From NCBI GenBank assembly GCA_015233295.1, contig JADFYC010000207.1, positions 1 to 6,475 of the forward strand: 6,475 nucleotides of DNA. The letters are read 5' to 3'. This DNA comes from Deltaproteobacteria bacterium (GTDB taxonomy: Bacteria > Desulfobacterota > JADFXK01). The first letter of the stretch is position 1; every line of letters starts with the position of its first letter. The notes under the pieces were generated by a model. That model saw nothing but the letters and a program-made list of their open reading frames with translations. It had not been told where the DNA came from and made no database searches. The position numbers and the translations under genes were made by a program. Positions 1-5,566 of this stretch are shown piece by piece.

Positions 1-46
1 GATTTATGATACCAGGCCCGACCGGCGTGATGAGGAGACGAGATAA
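1..46 (+). CDS. 3' end of an upstream gene (partial, frame ambiguous)
   Basis: Two + strand frames are open from the left edge and stop at the next gene. One ends in ...DTRPDRRDEETR with TAA at 44-46, directly abutting the ATG at 47. The other ends in ...GPTGVMRRRDK with TGA at 48-50, which would make an ATGA overlap with the same ATG. Both fit the tight packing seen elsewhere in the window. At most 14-15 residues are visible, so no function can be given. The purine-rich GAGGAG at 32-37 doubles as the ribosome binding site of the next gene. Confidence 0.4.
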   Translation, partial: IYDTRPDRRDEETR

Positions 47-292
47 ATGACTTCTGAGTGGATGAGAGCAGCCGCAGCGGCAAATTACAGCGGAGTTTCG
101 ATTAGAACGCTACGAGGCTGGTTGGCTCAGGGGTTACGCCACAGCCGGGTTTCACGCGGCACGGTCTTGGTCAAACGAGAGTGGTTGGACGAGTACCTGG
201 CCAAATTCGAGCACCAGACAAACCGGGTTAACGAGATAGTTGATAATGTAATGGCGGGTATGACTGGTCGGAAGCGGGGCAGGACATCATGA
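47..292 (+). CDS. Small MerR/excisionase-type helix-turn-helix DNA-binding protein
   Basis: This 81-residue protein carries a HTH_17-like module at about residues 8-52. It opens with AAAANYSGVSIRTLRGWLAQG (helix, turn, recognition helix) and continues through a short wing to VKREWLDEYLAKF, the usual end of this fold in phage excisionases and small DNA-binding proteins. The tail is basic (GRKRGRTS). The start at 47 has GAGGAG at 32-37, nine bases upstream; an ATG at 62 is possible but would cut little. It overlaps the next gene by ATGA (289-292), so translation is probably coupled. Such proteins bind DNA as excisionases, repressors or architectural factors. No integrase is in view, so excisionase is only one option. 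The fold is well supported, the role is inferred. Confidence 0.8.
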   Translation: MTSEWMRAAAAANYSGVSIRTLRGWLAQGLRHSRVSRGTVLVKREWLDEYLAKFEHQTNRVNEIVDNVMAGMTGRKRGRTS

Positions 293-462
293 CCCACAAA
301 ACAAAACCGCCCCGGACCGTGGTCGAGACGGTCGGGGGCAAGACGGCAGTTCCCGGCTGGTGTGGCCGGGTGGAGATGAAAGAAGAGATCGGCGGAGTTA
401 GCGCTTATCTACGTTTAAATTTAATGGCTTTTGACCGGATTGTCAATTATTTTCGGCTGTAG
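289..462 (+). CDS. Small hypothetical protein, 57 residues
   Basis: An open frame of 58 codons starts at the ATG that overlaps the previous stop (ATGA, 289-292) and ends with TAG at 460-462. It fills the gap before the next gene completely, and its stop sits inside that gene's Shine-Dalgarno sequence (TAGGAGG, 460-466). AGGA at 281-284 is a weak ribosome site, consistent with coupled translation. The protein starts MTHKTKPPRTVVETVGG, with a basic N-terminus and one Cys (residue 25). It ends in a hydrophobic/aromatic segment (AYLRLNLMAFDRIVNYFRL) that could form an amphipathic helix. I do not recognise a family. The exact fit between two real genes is the main argument that it is coding; codon statistics could not be computed here. 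Confidence 0.6.
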   Translation: MTHKTKPPRTVVETVGGKTAVPGWCGRVEMKEEIGGVSAYLRLNLMAFDRIVNYFRL

Positions 463-466
463 GAGG
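461..466 (+). promoter_or_regulatory. Strong Shine-Dalgarno site for the gene at 472
   Basis: AGGAGG lies five bases before the ATG at 472 and overlaps the stop codon of the preceding 57-residue gene. It is one of the strongest ribosome sites in the window. It shows that translation really does start at 472, even though the conserved part of the protein begins about 100 codons later. Confidence 0.8.
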
Positions 467-471
467 AAATA

Positions 472-1392
472 ATGAATCAGCTTAGTCTTGGATTGGACAT
501 ACCCATCCGACCGCCGCTGTACATGGGCCGGAGTCGAGGCGGTGCCAGGAGTTCATCCCGGCCCGAGTCATCTGGTCTGGCCAGACTAGCCCAGCGTCAA
601 TTACGATTCAAACTGACCCCCGGCCAAGACCAGTCCAAGCCCAGCGAGGATGGCGGAGTTGGCGGAGAAGACGGCCCAGACACGGACGACGAGAGTCTAC
701 ATAAAGAAAGGGCCGACCATGCCCGGTCAGCCCAATTCACAACTAAAATACAACAGGAGATACAAATCATGACAAAGACTTTAACAGATTCCATCCCAGG
801 TGACAATGTAAAATCCACAATCAATCCTGTGAATCTCATGCCTGAATTCCCATCAATAGAGGATATCAGGTTAAGTCAAGACTTTCATCAAGATATCGGA
901 GTCGAAAAGGTTTTGGCAATGATTCCTGTGAGGAAGCCGAACCGGCAGGAGTATGTCAGGGTAATACCACGGGAAGACATGGTTATTCAGACTTACATCT
1001 TGGAGCGAAAGGAAGAAAATGAAACGTACCTGGTGGCCAGAGAATTTTGGCCGGCCTTATCGGAGGAAATAAAGGCGGTCGCTTTGTATCCGACCGTTAA
1101 CCGGAATGGGATATTGACGTTATGGCCAATCACGTTGCCGGGTGCAGACGGCAGGTGGAATCCGTGGCACCGATCAGCGGCCAATGCAGTGGATTTGGCG
1201 AAGCGTAGGTGGATCAGGTTGGCGGCCAGCAAGAGTTTGGGTGGCTATGAAGTGTTTACAGCCGCGGCGGATCTGCCGGAACCGATCTGGCCGGAGATTT
1301 CAGCAAACGAAATGCTAAAAATAGCCTTCAAGGATTTTTTCATTAACAGCCTCGACCATCCTGTCATTCAACAATTACATGGACGAATATAG
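472..1392 (+). CDS. Conserved phage protein of unknown function upstream of DNA polymerase, with N-terminal extension
   Basis: The 306-residue frame has two parts. Residues 1-99 are polar and low in complexity, with an SRGGARSSSRPESSG stretch and an acidic GGEDGPDTDDES stretch. From residue 100 (MTKTLTDSIPGD, ATG at 769) it reads like a conserved family of about 200 residues that I recall next to family A polymerases in prophages. Recognisable segments are VRKPNRQEYVRV, ETYLVAREFWPAL, LWPITLPGADGRWNPW, RRWIRLAASKSLGGYEVF and KIAFKDFFINSLDHPVIQQL. No catalytic motif is visible. The 472 start has AGGAGG at 461-466. The internal ATG at 769 has its own AGGAG at 755-759, nine bases away, and would give 207 residues, close to the family's usual length as I recall it. 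Both forms may be made. The stop TAG (1390-1392) shares one base with the polymerase GTG, suggesting equimolar synthesis. A polymerase accessory role is inference. Confidence 0.75.
   Translation: MNQLSLGLDIPIRPPLYMGRSRGGARSSSRPESSGLARLAQRQLRFKLTPGQDQSKPSEDGGVGGEDGPDTDDESLHKERADHARSAQFTTKIQQEIQIMTKTLTDSIPGDNVKSTINPVNLMPEFPSIEDIRLSQDFHQDIGVEKVLAMIPVRKPNRQEYVRVIPREDMVIQTYILERKEENETYLVAREFWPALSEEIKAVALYPTVNRNGILTLWPITLPGADGRWNPWHRSAANAVDLAKRRWIRLAASKSLGGYEVFTAAADLPEPIWPEISANEMLKIAFKDFFINSLDHPVIQQLHGRI
650..772 (+). CDS. Possible 40-residue overlapping gene ending at the internal start 769
   Basis: A second + frame opens at ATG 650 and ends with TGA at 770-772, forming an exact ATGA overlap with the internal ATG at 769. 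It encodes a basic peptide including TRVYIKKGPTMPGQPNSQLK and ending in NRRYKS, which reads more like protein than the acidic low-complexity translation of the main frame over the same bases. Against it, the only nearby Shine-Dalgarno-like bases (GCGAGG) directly abut the ATG. Either this is a real coupled gene and 769 is the main start of the next one, or the overlap is chance. I do not recognise a family. Confidence 0.3.
   Translation: MAELAEKTAQTRTTRVYIKKGPTMPGQPNSQLKYNRRYKS
755..759 (+). promoter_or_regulatory. Internal Shine-Dalgarno site for ATG 769
   Basis: AGGAG lies nine bases before the in-frame ATG at 769, where the conserved part of the 472-1392 protein begins. The spacing is near optimal. 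This supports an independent start giving a 207-residue product. Confidence 0.5.
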
Positions 1393-3119
1393 TGGGCCTA
1401 ACTTTTAAATCGTTCCAGGAAATCTGGGTTATCGACTTTGAATTCAATTGCCCGCCAGGCGAACGGCCAACACCCATTTGTCTGGTTGGGCATGAATTCC
1501 GATTAGGGCGAGCCATCCGGTTGTGGATAGATGGCCTATCCCGGATGACAGCCCCGCCCTTTGGCCCGGATGCTTTAATCGTATGCTTTTACGCCAGCGC
1601 CGAAATGGGCTGTTACCTGGCGTTGGACTGGCCTTTTCCCACCTTTGTGGTTGATCTGTTTACCGAGTTCCGCTGTATCACAAATGGCCTATCGCCGGCC
1701 CACGGAGCTGGCTTGCTGGGAGCGGCCTTACACTATGGGATTAAAGGCATTGAGAAAACTGAAAAGGATTCGATGAGAGATTTGGCTATCAGAGGTGGCC
1801 CGTTCACCAAAGAAGAGCAGGCCGCTTTACTTGATTACTGCGAGTCGGATGTTGATCTAACCGCTAAATTACTCAACAAAATGGTGGCTGGCATTGATCT
1901 GCCCAGGGCGCTATGGCGTGGTCGATATATGCAGGCCGTAGCCCGGATGGAATTTGTCGGAGTTCCTATAGACACGGTCGCTCTAAACCAGCTCCGGGAC
2001 AATTGGGTTGCTATACAAGACGATCTGATAGCCAAGATAGATGTTGACTACAATGTATTTGATGGTCGGACGTTCAAAGACAAGCTTTTCGAGCAATGGC
2101 TGAGCAAATCCGGGATTCCGTGGCCACGGTTAGAATCAGGAAAGCTGGATAAGAGCGACGACACGTTTAAAGAGATGGCCCGAGCCTACCCCGAAGTTGC
2201 ACCTCTAAGGGAATTAAGAGCGGCATTGTCTCAAATGCGACTCAGCGATTTTCCGGTAGGCCGAGACGGCCGAAATAGAACATTGTTGTCACCATTCCGG
2301 GCAAGGACCGGTCGGAACCAACCCAGCAATAGTAAGTTCATCTTTGGACCATCAGCCTGGTTGCGGTCATTAATCAAGCCGGAGCCAGGTTTTGGCATTG
2401 CTTATGTCGATTGGTCGCAACAGGAATTTGGGATTGCGGCTTACTTATCAAAAGATGAAAACATGATCCAGGCTTATGAATCCGGTGACCCATACTTAGA
2501 ATTTGCAAAACTGGCCGGAGCTGTTCCACCGGATGGGACAAAGAAAAGTCATCCGACCGAGCGTAATTTATATAAGTCCTGTGTCCTGGGCGTTCAATAT
2601 GGCATGGGAGCCAAATCTCTAGCCTCAAGAATTGGCCAACCTCCCATCTATGCCGAGGAACTTTTGAGAAAACATCATGATGTATTCCATGGCTTTTGGC
2701 GATGGTCCGGCGGTGTCCTGGACTATGCTTTGATTCACAAGCGGCTGTGGACAACTTTAGGTTGGAAAATCCGACTGGAAGGAAAAATTAACCCGCGGTC
2801 GGTAGGTAATTTCCCAATGCAAGCCAACGGCGCCGAAATGTTGAGACTGGCCTGTATTTTCGCCACGGAACAGGGAATTGAGGTGGTAGCACCGGTTCAT
2901 GACGCCGTTCTGATCAGATTTCCATTGGACCAAGAAGAGGAAACCATATCGGCTACTCAGACGGCCATGTCTGACGCCAGTGCGGCGGTTCTGGATGGCC
3001 CAAGGATTAGGACTGATGTTGAGATCGTCCGATATCCTGACCGGTACCGGGACAAGAGAGGCTCAAAGATGTGGCAAACGGTGTTTGAGATCATAAAGAT
3101 CAGACAAATCGGTGAGTAA
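1392..3119 (+). CDS. Phage family A DNA polymerase with 3'-5' exonuclease domain
   Basis: This 575-residue, Pol I-like replicative polymerase has no 5' nuclease domain. The N-terminal DEDDy exonuclease shows Exo I D15-F-E17 (VIDFEFN), Exo III Y149-C-E-S-D153, and an Exo II region (YASAEMGCYLAL) with Glu71 where Asp is usual. The polymerase domain follows. Motif A is D340-W-S-Q-Q-E345. The O-helix motif B has R391, K395, Y403 and G404, with Leu399 at the position of E. coli Phe762. R469, N473 and Q477 match Arg841, Asn845 and Gln849. Motif C is VHDAV with D504 and Ala505 replacing the usual Glu. The two metal-binding aspartates (D340, D504) are present, so activity is expected. The start is GTG 1392, 14 codons before Exo I, and overlaps the previous stop by one base; no strong ribosome site is seen, so translation is likely coupled. 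The substitutions appear typical of a prophage subfamily. The role is synthesis of phage DNA in the cytoplasm. Confidence 0.95.
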   Translation: MGLTFKSFQEIWVIDFEFNCPPGERPTPICLVGHEFRLGRAIRLWIDGLSRMTAPPFGPDALIVCFYASAEMGCYLALDWPFPTFVVDLFTEFRCITNGLSPAHGAGLLGAALHYGIKGIEKTEKDSMRDLAIRGGPFTKEEQAALLDYCESDVDLTAKLLNKMVAGIDLPRALWRGRYMQAVARMEFVGVPIDTVALNQLRDNWVAIQDDLIAKIDVDYNVFDGRTFKDKLFEQWLSKSGIPWPRLESGKLDKSDDTFKEMARAYPEVAPLRELRAALSQMRLSDFPVGRDGRNRTLLSPFRARTGRNQPSNSKFIFGPSAWLRSLIKPEPGFGIAYVDWSQQEFGIAAYLSKDENMIQAYESGDPYLEFAKLAGAVPPDGTKKSHPTERNLYKSCVLGVQYGMGAKSLASRIGQPPIYAEELLRKHHDVFHGFWRWSGGVLDYALIHKRLWTTLGWKIRLEGKINPRSVGNFPMQANGAEMLRLACIFATEQGIEVVAPVHDAVLIRFPLDQEEETISATQTAMSDASAAVLDGPRIRTDVEIVRYPDRYRDKRGSKMWQTVFEIIKIRQIGE

Positions 3120-3287
3120 AGTTGAGGTGCTAAACTTCGGCACATAGGCTATCAAATACTTGAGCGTCGACGTGCAAGATATGATGTGCAGATGTGCTGA
3201 GAACACCGACCCGGTACATATTATATATAAATCTATTATGTAGGTCTCGTATAGAGATCTTAAAAGATAACTAGAGGGAGGAAGGCT
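3120..3287 (+). promoter_or_regulatory. AT-rich intergenic leader with short repeats; candidate promoter
   Basis: The 168 bases after the polymerase hold no gene. A tandem 8-base repeat, GATGTGCA then GATGTGCT, lies at 3183-3198. A TACATA/TATGTA inverted repeat (3215-3220 and 3237-3242) flanks an AT core with -10-like boxes TATAAA (3226-3231) and TATTAT (3234-3239). No good -35 box sits at the right distance, so a sigma70 promoter is not proven. No hairpin with a T-run marks the end of the polymerase transcript. The leader ends in GGGAGG (3276-3281), six bases before the next ATG. Confidence 0.35.
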
Positions 3288-3665
3288 ATGCACTACCAAG
3301 AAGACGAATCCTGGAGATTGCCCGAAGAGAAGGTGGATATGAGCGCATTCATGGATGTCCCAAACAAGTTGGATAAACACCACAAATTCATTCGTGGACC
3401 CATTCCACTGACTTGGGCCATGACTGCCTGTCATCAATCATCGGCGGCCTGTCGGATCAGCTTCATGATCTGGTACCAGAAGGGCGTAACCAGATCAGAA
3501 ACGTTTAGAGTCTCACATACCTTGGCCAAACAATTCGGAATATCCCGGTATGCGGCTTATCACGGCCTGGTAGCCCTAGAGCAAGCTGGATTAATCACCG
3601 TCACCCGGAAGCCAGGAAAGGCGGCTGAGGTGACGGTGATTATCGCGGGAAAGGGCAAGGAATGA
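3288..3665 (+). CDS. Winged-helix DNA-binding protein
   Basis: The protein has 125 residues. Residues 31-60 (HHKFIRGPIPLTWAMTACHQ and onward) form a conserved lead-in. Then comes a winged helix at about residues 68-120: VSHTLAKQFGISRYAAYHGL gives helix-turn-helix, VALEQAGLITVTRKPGKAAE gives the next helix and the wing, and VTVII closes the sheet. I recall many prophage proteins with the same plan: R-G-P-I-P-L at the start, then SR.AAYRGL..LE.AGL. They are usually left as helix-turn-helix proteins. The ATG at 3288 has a strong ribosome site (GGGAGG, 3276-3281); an ATG at 3339 would lose only the variable N-terminus. It overlaps the next gene by ATGA. The likely role is transcription control or origin binding; its target is unknown. 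The leader upstream has repeats that could be its own operator. Confidence 0.8.
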   Translation: MHYQEDESWRLPEEKVDMSAFMDVPNKLDKHHKFIRGPIPLTWAMTACHQSSAACRISFMIWYQKGVTRSETFRVSHTLAKQFGISRYAAYHGLVALEQAGLITVTRKPGKAAEVTVIIAGKGKE

Positions 3666-3865
3666 TCCGGCCATCGGAACCCGAGCCCTTGCCGGTGTCA
3701 TGGATGGACATGATCATGGCCATCGGAAGAGCCTGGCCAAGATTGAATCCCTGGGAACGGATGTTCACTGAAAGCATTCGTGGGCAGATCCTAAACGGCA
3801 GGCAGTTGACTGAGAAACAAGAGGCTGTGTTGTGGCAAGTCTACAACAAGGCCATGGTCAGGTGA
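3662..3865 (+). CDS. Small hypothetical phage protein with LTEKQ motif
   Basis: This 67-residue protein starts at the ATG overlapping the previous stop (ATGA, 3662-3665), with AAGG immediately upstream, so it is probably translated by coupling to the winged-helix gene. The centre is helical (MDMIMAIGRAWPRLNPWERM). The C-terminal part reads FTESIRGQILNGRQLTEKQE followed by AVLWQVYNKAM. The pattern L-(S/T)-x-K-Q-x-x-V-L-x-x-(I/V)-Y is one I recall in many small phage proteins and at the ends of some nucleic-acid-binding proteins, where its role is unknown. No Cys, signal peptide or membrane segment is present. Its pairing with a DNA-binding protein suggests a replication or regulation role, but this is inference. 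Confidence 0.7.
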   Translation: MIRPSEPEPLPVSWMDMIMAIGRAWPRLNPWERMFTESIRGQILNGRQLTEKQEAVLWQVYNKAMVR

Positions 3866-4046
3866 TTGCCTGGCTCGGTAATCTTTTCAGAATAAAACAT
3901 TAACTATATTAATAATTAATTTAAGGTAGTTAAAATCATAATCAAAAAATTTTAATCACATAGGATAGTACACATTCTAAGTAGCTAAAGATACACTAAA
4001 ATTGTGAGTATATAGATTTTGTCAATAATATACATTGGAGGAAAAA
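3866..4046 (+). promoter_or_regulatory. AT-rich 181-base intergenic island; candidate promoter/operator region
   Basis: This stretch is much more AT-rich than the genes around it and has no plausible gene on either strand. An inverted repeat TTAACTA (3900-3906) / TAGTTAA (3927-3933) surrounds a core of ATTAAT-type repeats, and a short AAAATTTT palindrome lies further on. Several -10-like hexamers occur (for example CATAAT at 3936-3941) but none has a convincing -35 partner. The change in composition and the two-gene block that follows suggest a separate transcription unit or an acquired insert. Confidence 0.35.
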
Positions 4047-4355
4047 ATGATTACAACCGACACCCAAAAGGTGACCATCGACGACGTGATGAAGGCCGTC
4101 AAAGCCGGCCCACGGGAACATAGCGACAGGGTTATATTCGCCTATCTGGGCCAATGGTCCGGGACCGTCGCAGCCGAATTAAATAACCTGGCGGTAGACG
4201 ATCTTTGCGAAGTCTACGAGATTTTTGAGGCTGACCGGAACCATCCGGTCTGTTTTGCTGAGGCAATCTCTTTCGGGCGGGCTATGCTGGAGAATTTTAT
4301 CTGGCGGATGTATTCGGCCCTGGATGAGAACAGTAAAGCGGCGGTGGGCAGGTAG
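4047..4355 (+). CDS. Hypothetical acidic protein, 102 residues
   Basis: The start is ATG 4047, with GGAGG at 4037-4041 five bases upstream. A TTG four codons earlier (4035) is in frame but overlaps this ribosome site and is not used here. The protein is acidic and mostly helical: a basic-acidic N-terminus (MITTDTQKVTIDDVMKAVKA), a central VIFAYLGQWSGTVAAELNNL segment, an acidic helix (VDDLCEVYEIFEADRN), and a C-terminal helix (SFGRAMLENFIWRMYSALDE). It has two Cys (residues 54 and 68), no signal peptide and no membrane helix. I do not recognise a family. It sits alone between an AT-rich leader and a region with an inverted repeat, and reads in the same direction as the replication genes. Small acidic phage proteins of this kind are sometimes inhibitors of host or defence proteins, but nothing here proves that. 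Confidence 0.7.
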   Translation: MITTDTQKVTIDDVMKAVKAGPREHSDRVIFAYLGQWSGTVAAELNNLAVDDLCEVYEIFEADRNHPVCFAEAISFGRAMLENFIWRMYSALDENSKAAVGR

Positions 4356-4361
4356 GCTCTG

Positions 4362-4399
4362 ACCGGTCCTGTCTCCTTTAGCCGGGCGATGGGACCGGT
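4362..4399 (+). repeat. GC-rich inverted repeat between two small genes
   Basis: ACCGGTCC at 4362-4369 pairs perfectly with GGACCGGT at 4392-4399. In RNA the stem can extend by four more pairs, UGUC (4370-4373) with GAUG (4388-4391), two of them G-U, closing a 14-base loop. No T-run follows, so it is not a standard intrinsic terminator. It lies 7 bases after one stop codon and 48 bases before the next start. It may be an mRNA-stabilising hairpin or a protein-binding site. Confidence 0.55.
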
Positions 4400-4447
4400 T
4401 GAGATTGGCTGGGAGGCGGTCAGTGTCACGGATAGTGGAGGCATAGA

Positions 4448-4831
4448 ATGACAAATAGTCCAAATAAATGTAGTAAGTTCGATAGCTGTGATTCACCCTG
4501 GTGTCCACTTGATGTTGGCCTGGGGAAGCGGGTTTGGTATGTGGGTGAGGAAATCTGTAAAAGTCAAACCGTCGACAAGCCTTGGTGGGTGAGAAAGCAA
4601 AGGAGTTTGAATCGAAGGCGGCCGCCGTCTTTAGTTGGCAGGGCTTTTACCCATGCTGAGTTTATCCGTGTCTTTAGTCCCACGATACACAAACCTCTGA
4701 CTGAGGAACAGCGGCAAACTCGCCGAGCCCAGATGAACCAGATCAACCTTGCCCGTAGGATCAATTCTAAGGTGGGTGATGCCTCAACCGTCTCGTGTTC
4801 TACCAAACAAGTTCCCCAAAGCATAGGGTAG
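4448..4831 (+). CDS. Cys-rich, basic conserved phage hypothetical protein
   Basis: The 127-residue protein begins with a compact Cys cluster: C8, C14, C19 and C37 in KCSKFDSCDSPWCPLD and GEEICKS, with KPWWVRKQRSL just after. The pattern C-x5-C-x4-C-P-L-D ... E-x-I-C, followed by a W-x-x-x-Q segment, is one I recall as a small family common in prophages and never functionally described. Four Cys could bind one zinc ion, but this is inferred. The rest is strongly basic and helical (residues 80-110, including LTEEQRQTRRAQMNQINLAR), suggesting nucleic acid contact. The last 15 residues look unstructured. The ATG at 4448 has GGAGG at 4437-4441, six bases upstream. It is the last convincing + strand gene before an 815-base stretch lacking one. 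Confidence 0.75.
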   Translation: MTNSPNKCSKFDSCDSPWCPLDVGLGKRVWYVGEEICKSQTVDKPWWVRKQRSLNRRRPPSLVGRAFTHAEFIRVFSPTIHKPLTEEQRQTRRAQMNQINLARRINSKVGDASTVSCSTKQVPQSIG

Positions 4832-5160
4832 GGCGCCTTGATAGGTAAGTCCGTTTCGGCTCGGCGTAGAATGGCCTCACCGGCCTTAAATCACGGATGG
4901 TGGGCCAGGGCAGTTGGTTTCTCTATAATGGGTTGGCATTTTGATCAATTTCAATAAAATGGTTTCCATGAGTCCAAGTTTACGAGGCAAAAGGGCGCCT
5001 GAATTTGGAAAATGCCCTTTAAATTTTACCCTCAACCACAGGCAGGCGATGGAAATATACACGGCCAGGGAATGGTTTCACGCTGTTGGGAACCGACATC
5101 AGTCGCTGGGTGATACCGGTAGTAGGATGGCCCAAACGGGATCGCCGGACCAATCTTGAC
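4832..5160. other. Intergenic region without a convincing gene
   Basis: Two weak + frames exist. TTG 4838 to TAA 4957 gives 39 residues. TTG 4941 (or ATG 4959) to 5159 gives up to 72 residues, starting MINFNKMVSM. Neither has a Shine-Dalgarno site or a recognisable family, and the second contains the terminator-like hairpin at 4990-5020. A perfect TATAAT lies at 4924-4929 but has no -35 box 17 bases upstream. GGGCGCCT occurs twice (4831-4838 and 4993-5000). The stretch may be remnants of lost genes or a boundary between modules. Confidence 0.4.
4990..5020. terminator. Terminator-like inverted repeat
   Basis: AAAGGGC at 4990-4996 and GCCCTTT at 5014-5020 form a 7-bp stem with a 17-base loop. 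On the minus strand the second arm runs into TTTT, as in a weak intrinsic terminator. On the + strand the arm is followed by AAATTTT. It could end transcription from the small genes to its left, from any minus-strand gene to its right, or both. The long loop and short stem make this uncertain. Confidence 0.3.
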
Positions 5161-5162
5161 CA

Positions 5163-5184
5163 CTATGTATAAGCCTATACATAG
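5163..5184. repeat. Perfect palindrome with 9-bp arms and 4-base loop
   Basis: CTATGTATA (5163-5171) and TATACATAG (5176-5184) are exact reverse complements separated by AGCC. It is AT-rich and has no T-run, so it is not a normal terminator. The size and symmetry fit an operator for a dimeric repressor or a recombinase core site. A similar half (TATACATTG) lies at 4029-4037, just before the start of the 4047 gene, and TACATA/TATGTA arms occur at 3215-3242. Confidence 0.6.
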
Positions 5185-5507
5185 CCAACGAAAAGCAACA
5201 CAAATATGAATTAAATCATTGCCGTAACTTCTTCACGGGTCCTTCCTGGCGGTTTCTGTCTGCGGGTCGCAGAACCCCGGAATTTTGGCGCGAAAAGTTT
5301 TGAAAAAATCGGAGGTTATATGCTCCAGAACTTCGGCCCGTGAGATCGGGCAGGAACAGACCAGGCAAATAGGGTGAAATGGTTGAAGTTGACGACAGGA
5401 ACCAAGATAATTAATAACATATTTATCAATGATACGACGTGCTCGTAAATTACAATCACAGTGTTTGGGCATTCAATCAGGTGCGTTGGCTATTCGCTGA
5501 CAACATA

Positions 5508-5535
5508 TTGAAATAGCGTTATCTTTAACTAAATT
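5508..5535 (+). promoter_or_regulatory. Weak candidate sigma70-like promoter upstream of terminase gene
   Basis: TTGAAA (5508-5513) and TAAATT (5530-5535) are separated by 16 bases, and each resembles the -35 and -10 consensus only partly. It would transcribe toward the terminase small subunit through a leader of roughly 100 bases. A late phage promoter would not be expected to be strong, but the match could be chance. Confidence 0.2.
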
Positions 5536-5566
5536 GCAGCATATGACATAGCCGAATTTGTGTTTC

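Noticed and set aside
2374..2754. A minus-strand frame of 126 codons inside the polymerase gene
   Set aside because: It lies entirely opposite the catalytic region of the polymerase, whose motifs A and B are clearly coded on the + strand.
3063..3437. A minus-strand frame of 124 codons
   Set aside because: It overlaps the end of the polymerase gene, the AT-rich leader and the start of the winged-helix gene, all better supported. It has no ribosome site or family resemblance.
4002..4031. TTGTGA and TAATAT, spaced 18 bases apart, as a promoter for the 4047 gene
   Set aside because: Each box matches consensus at only four of six positions, and the transcript would start inside the Shine-Dalgarno site.
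4179..4508. A minus-strand frame of 109 codons
   Set aside because: It runs antisense across two + strand genes with strong ribosome sites and across the hairpin between them; its translation has no recognisable features.
4941..5159. A + strand frame of up to 72 codons starting at TTG 4941 or ATG 4959
   Set aside because: It has no ribosome binding site, no recognisable motif, and it contains a terminator-like inverted repeat at 4990-5020. Kept only as part of the intergenic note.
5266..5280. A TCTGC-GGGTC-GCAGA hairpin that briefly recalls a tRNA arm
   Set aside because: The stem is only five pairs, and no acceptor stem, anticodon arm or T-loop consensus can be placed around it.
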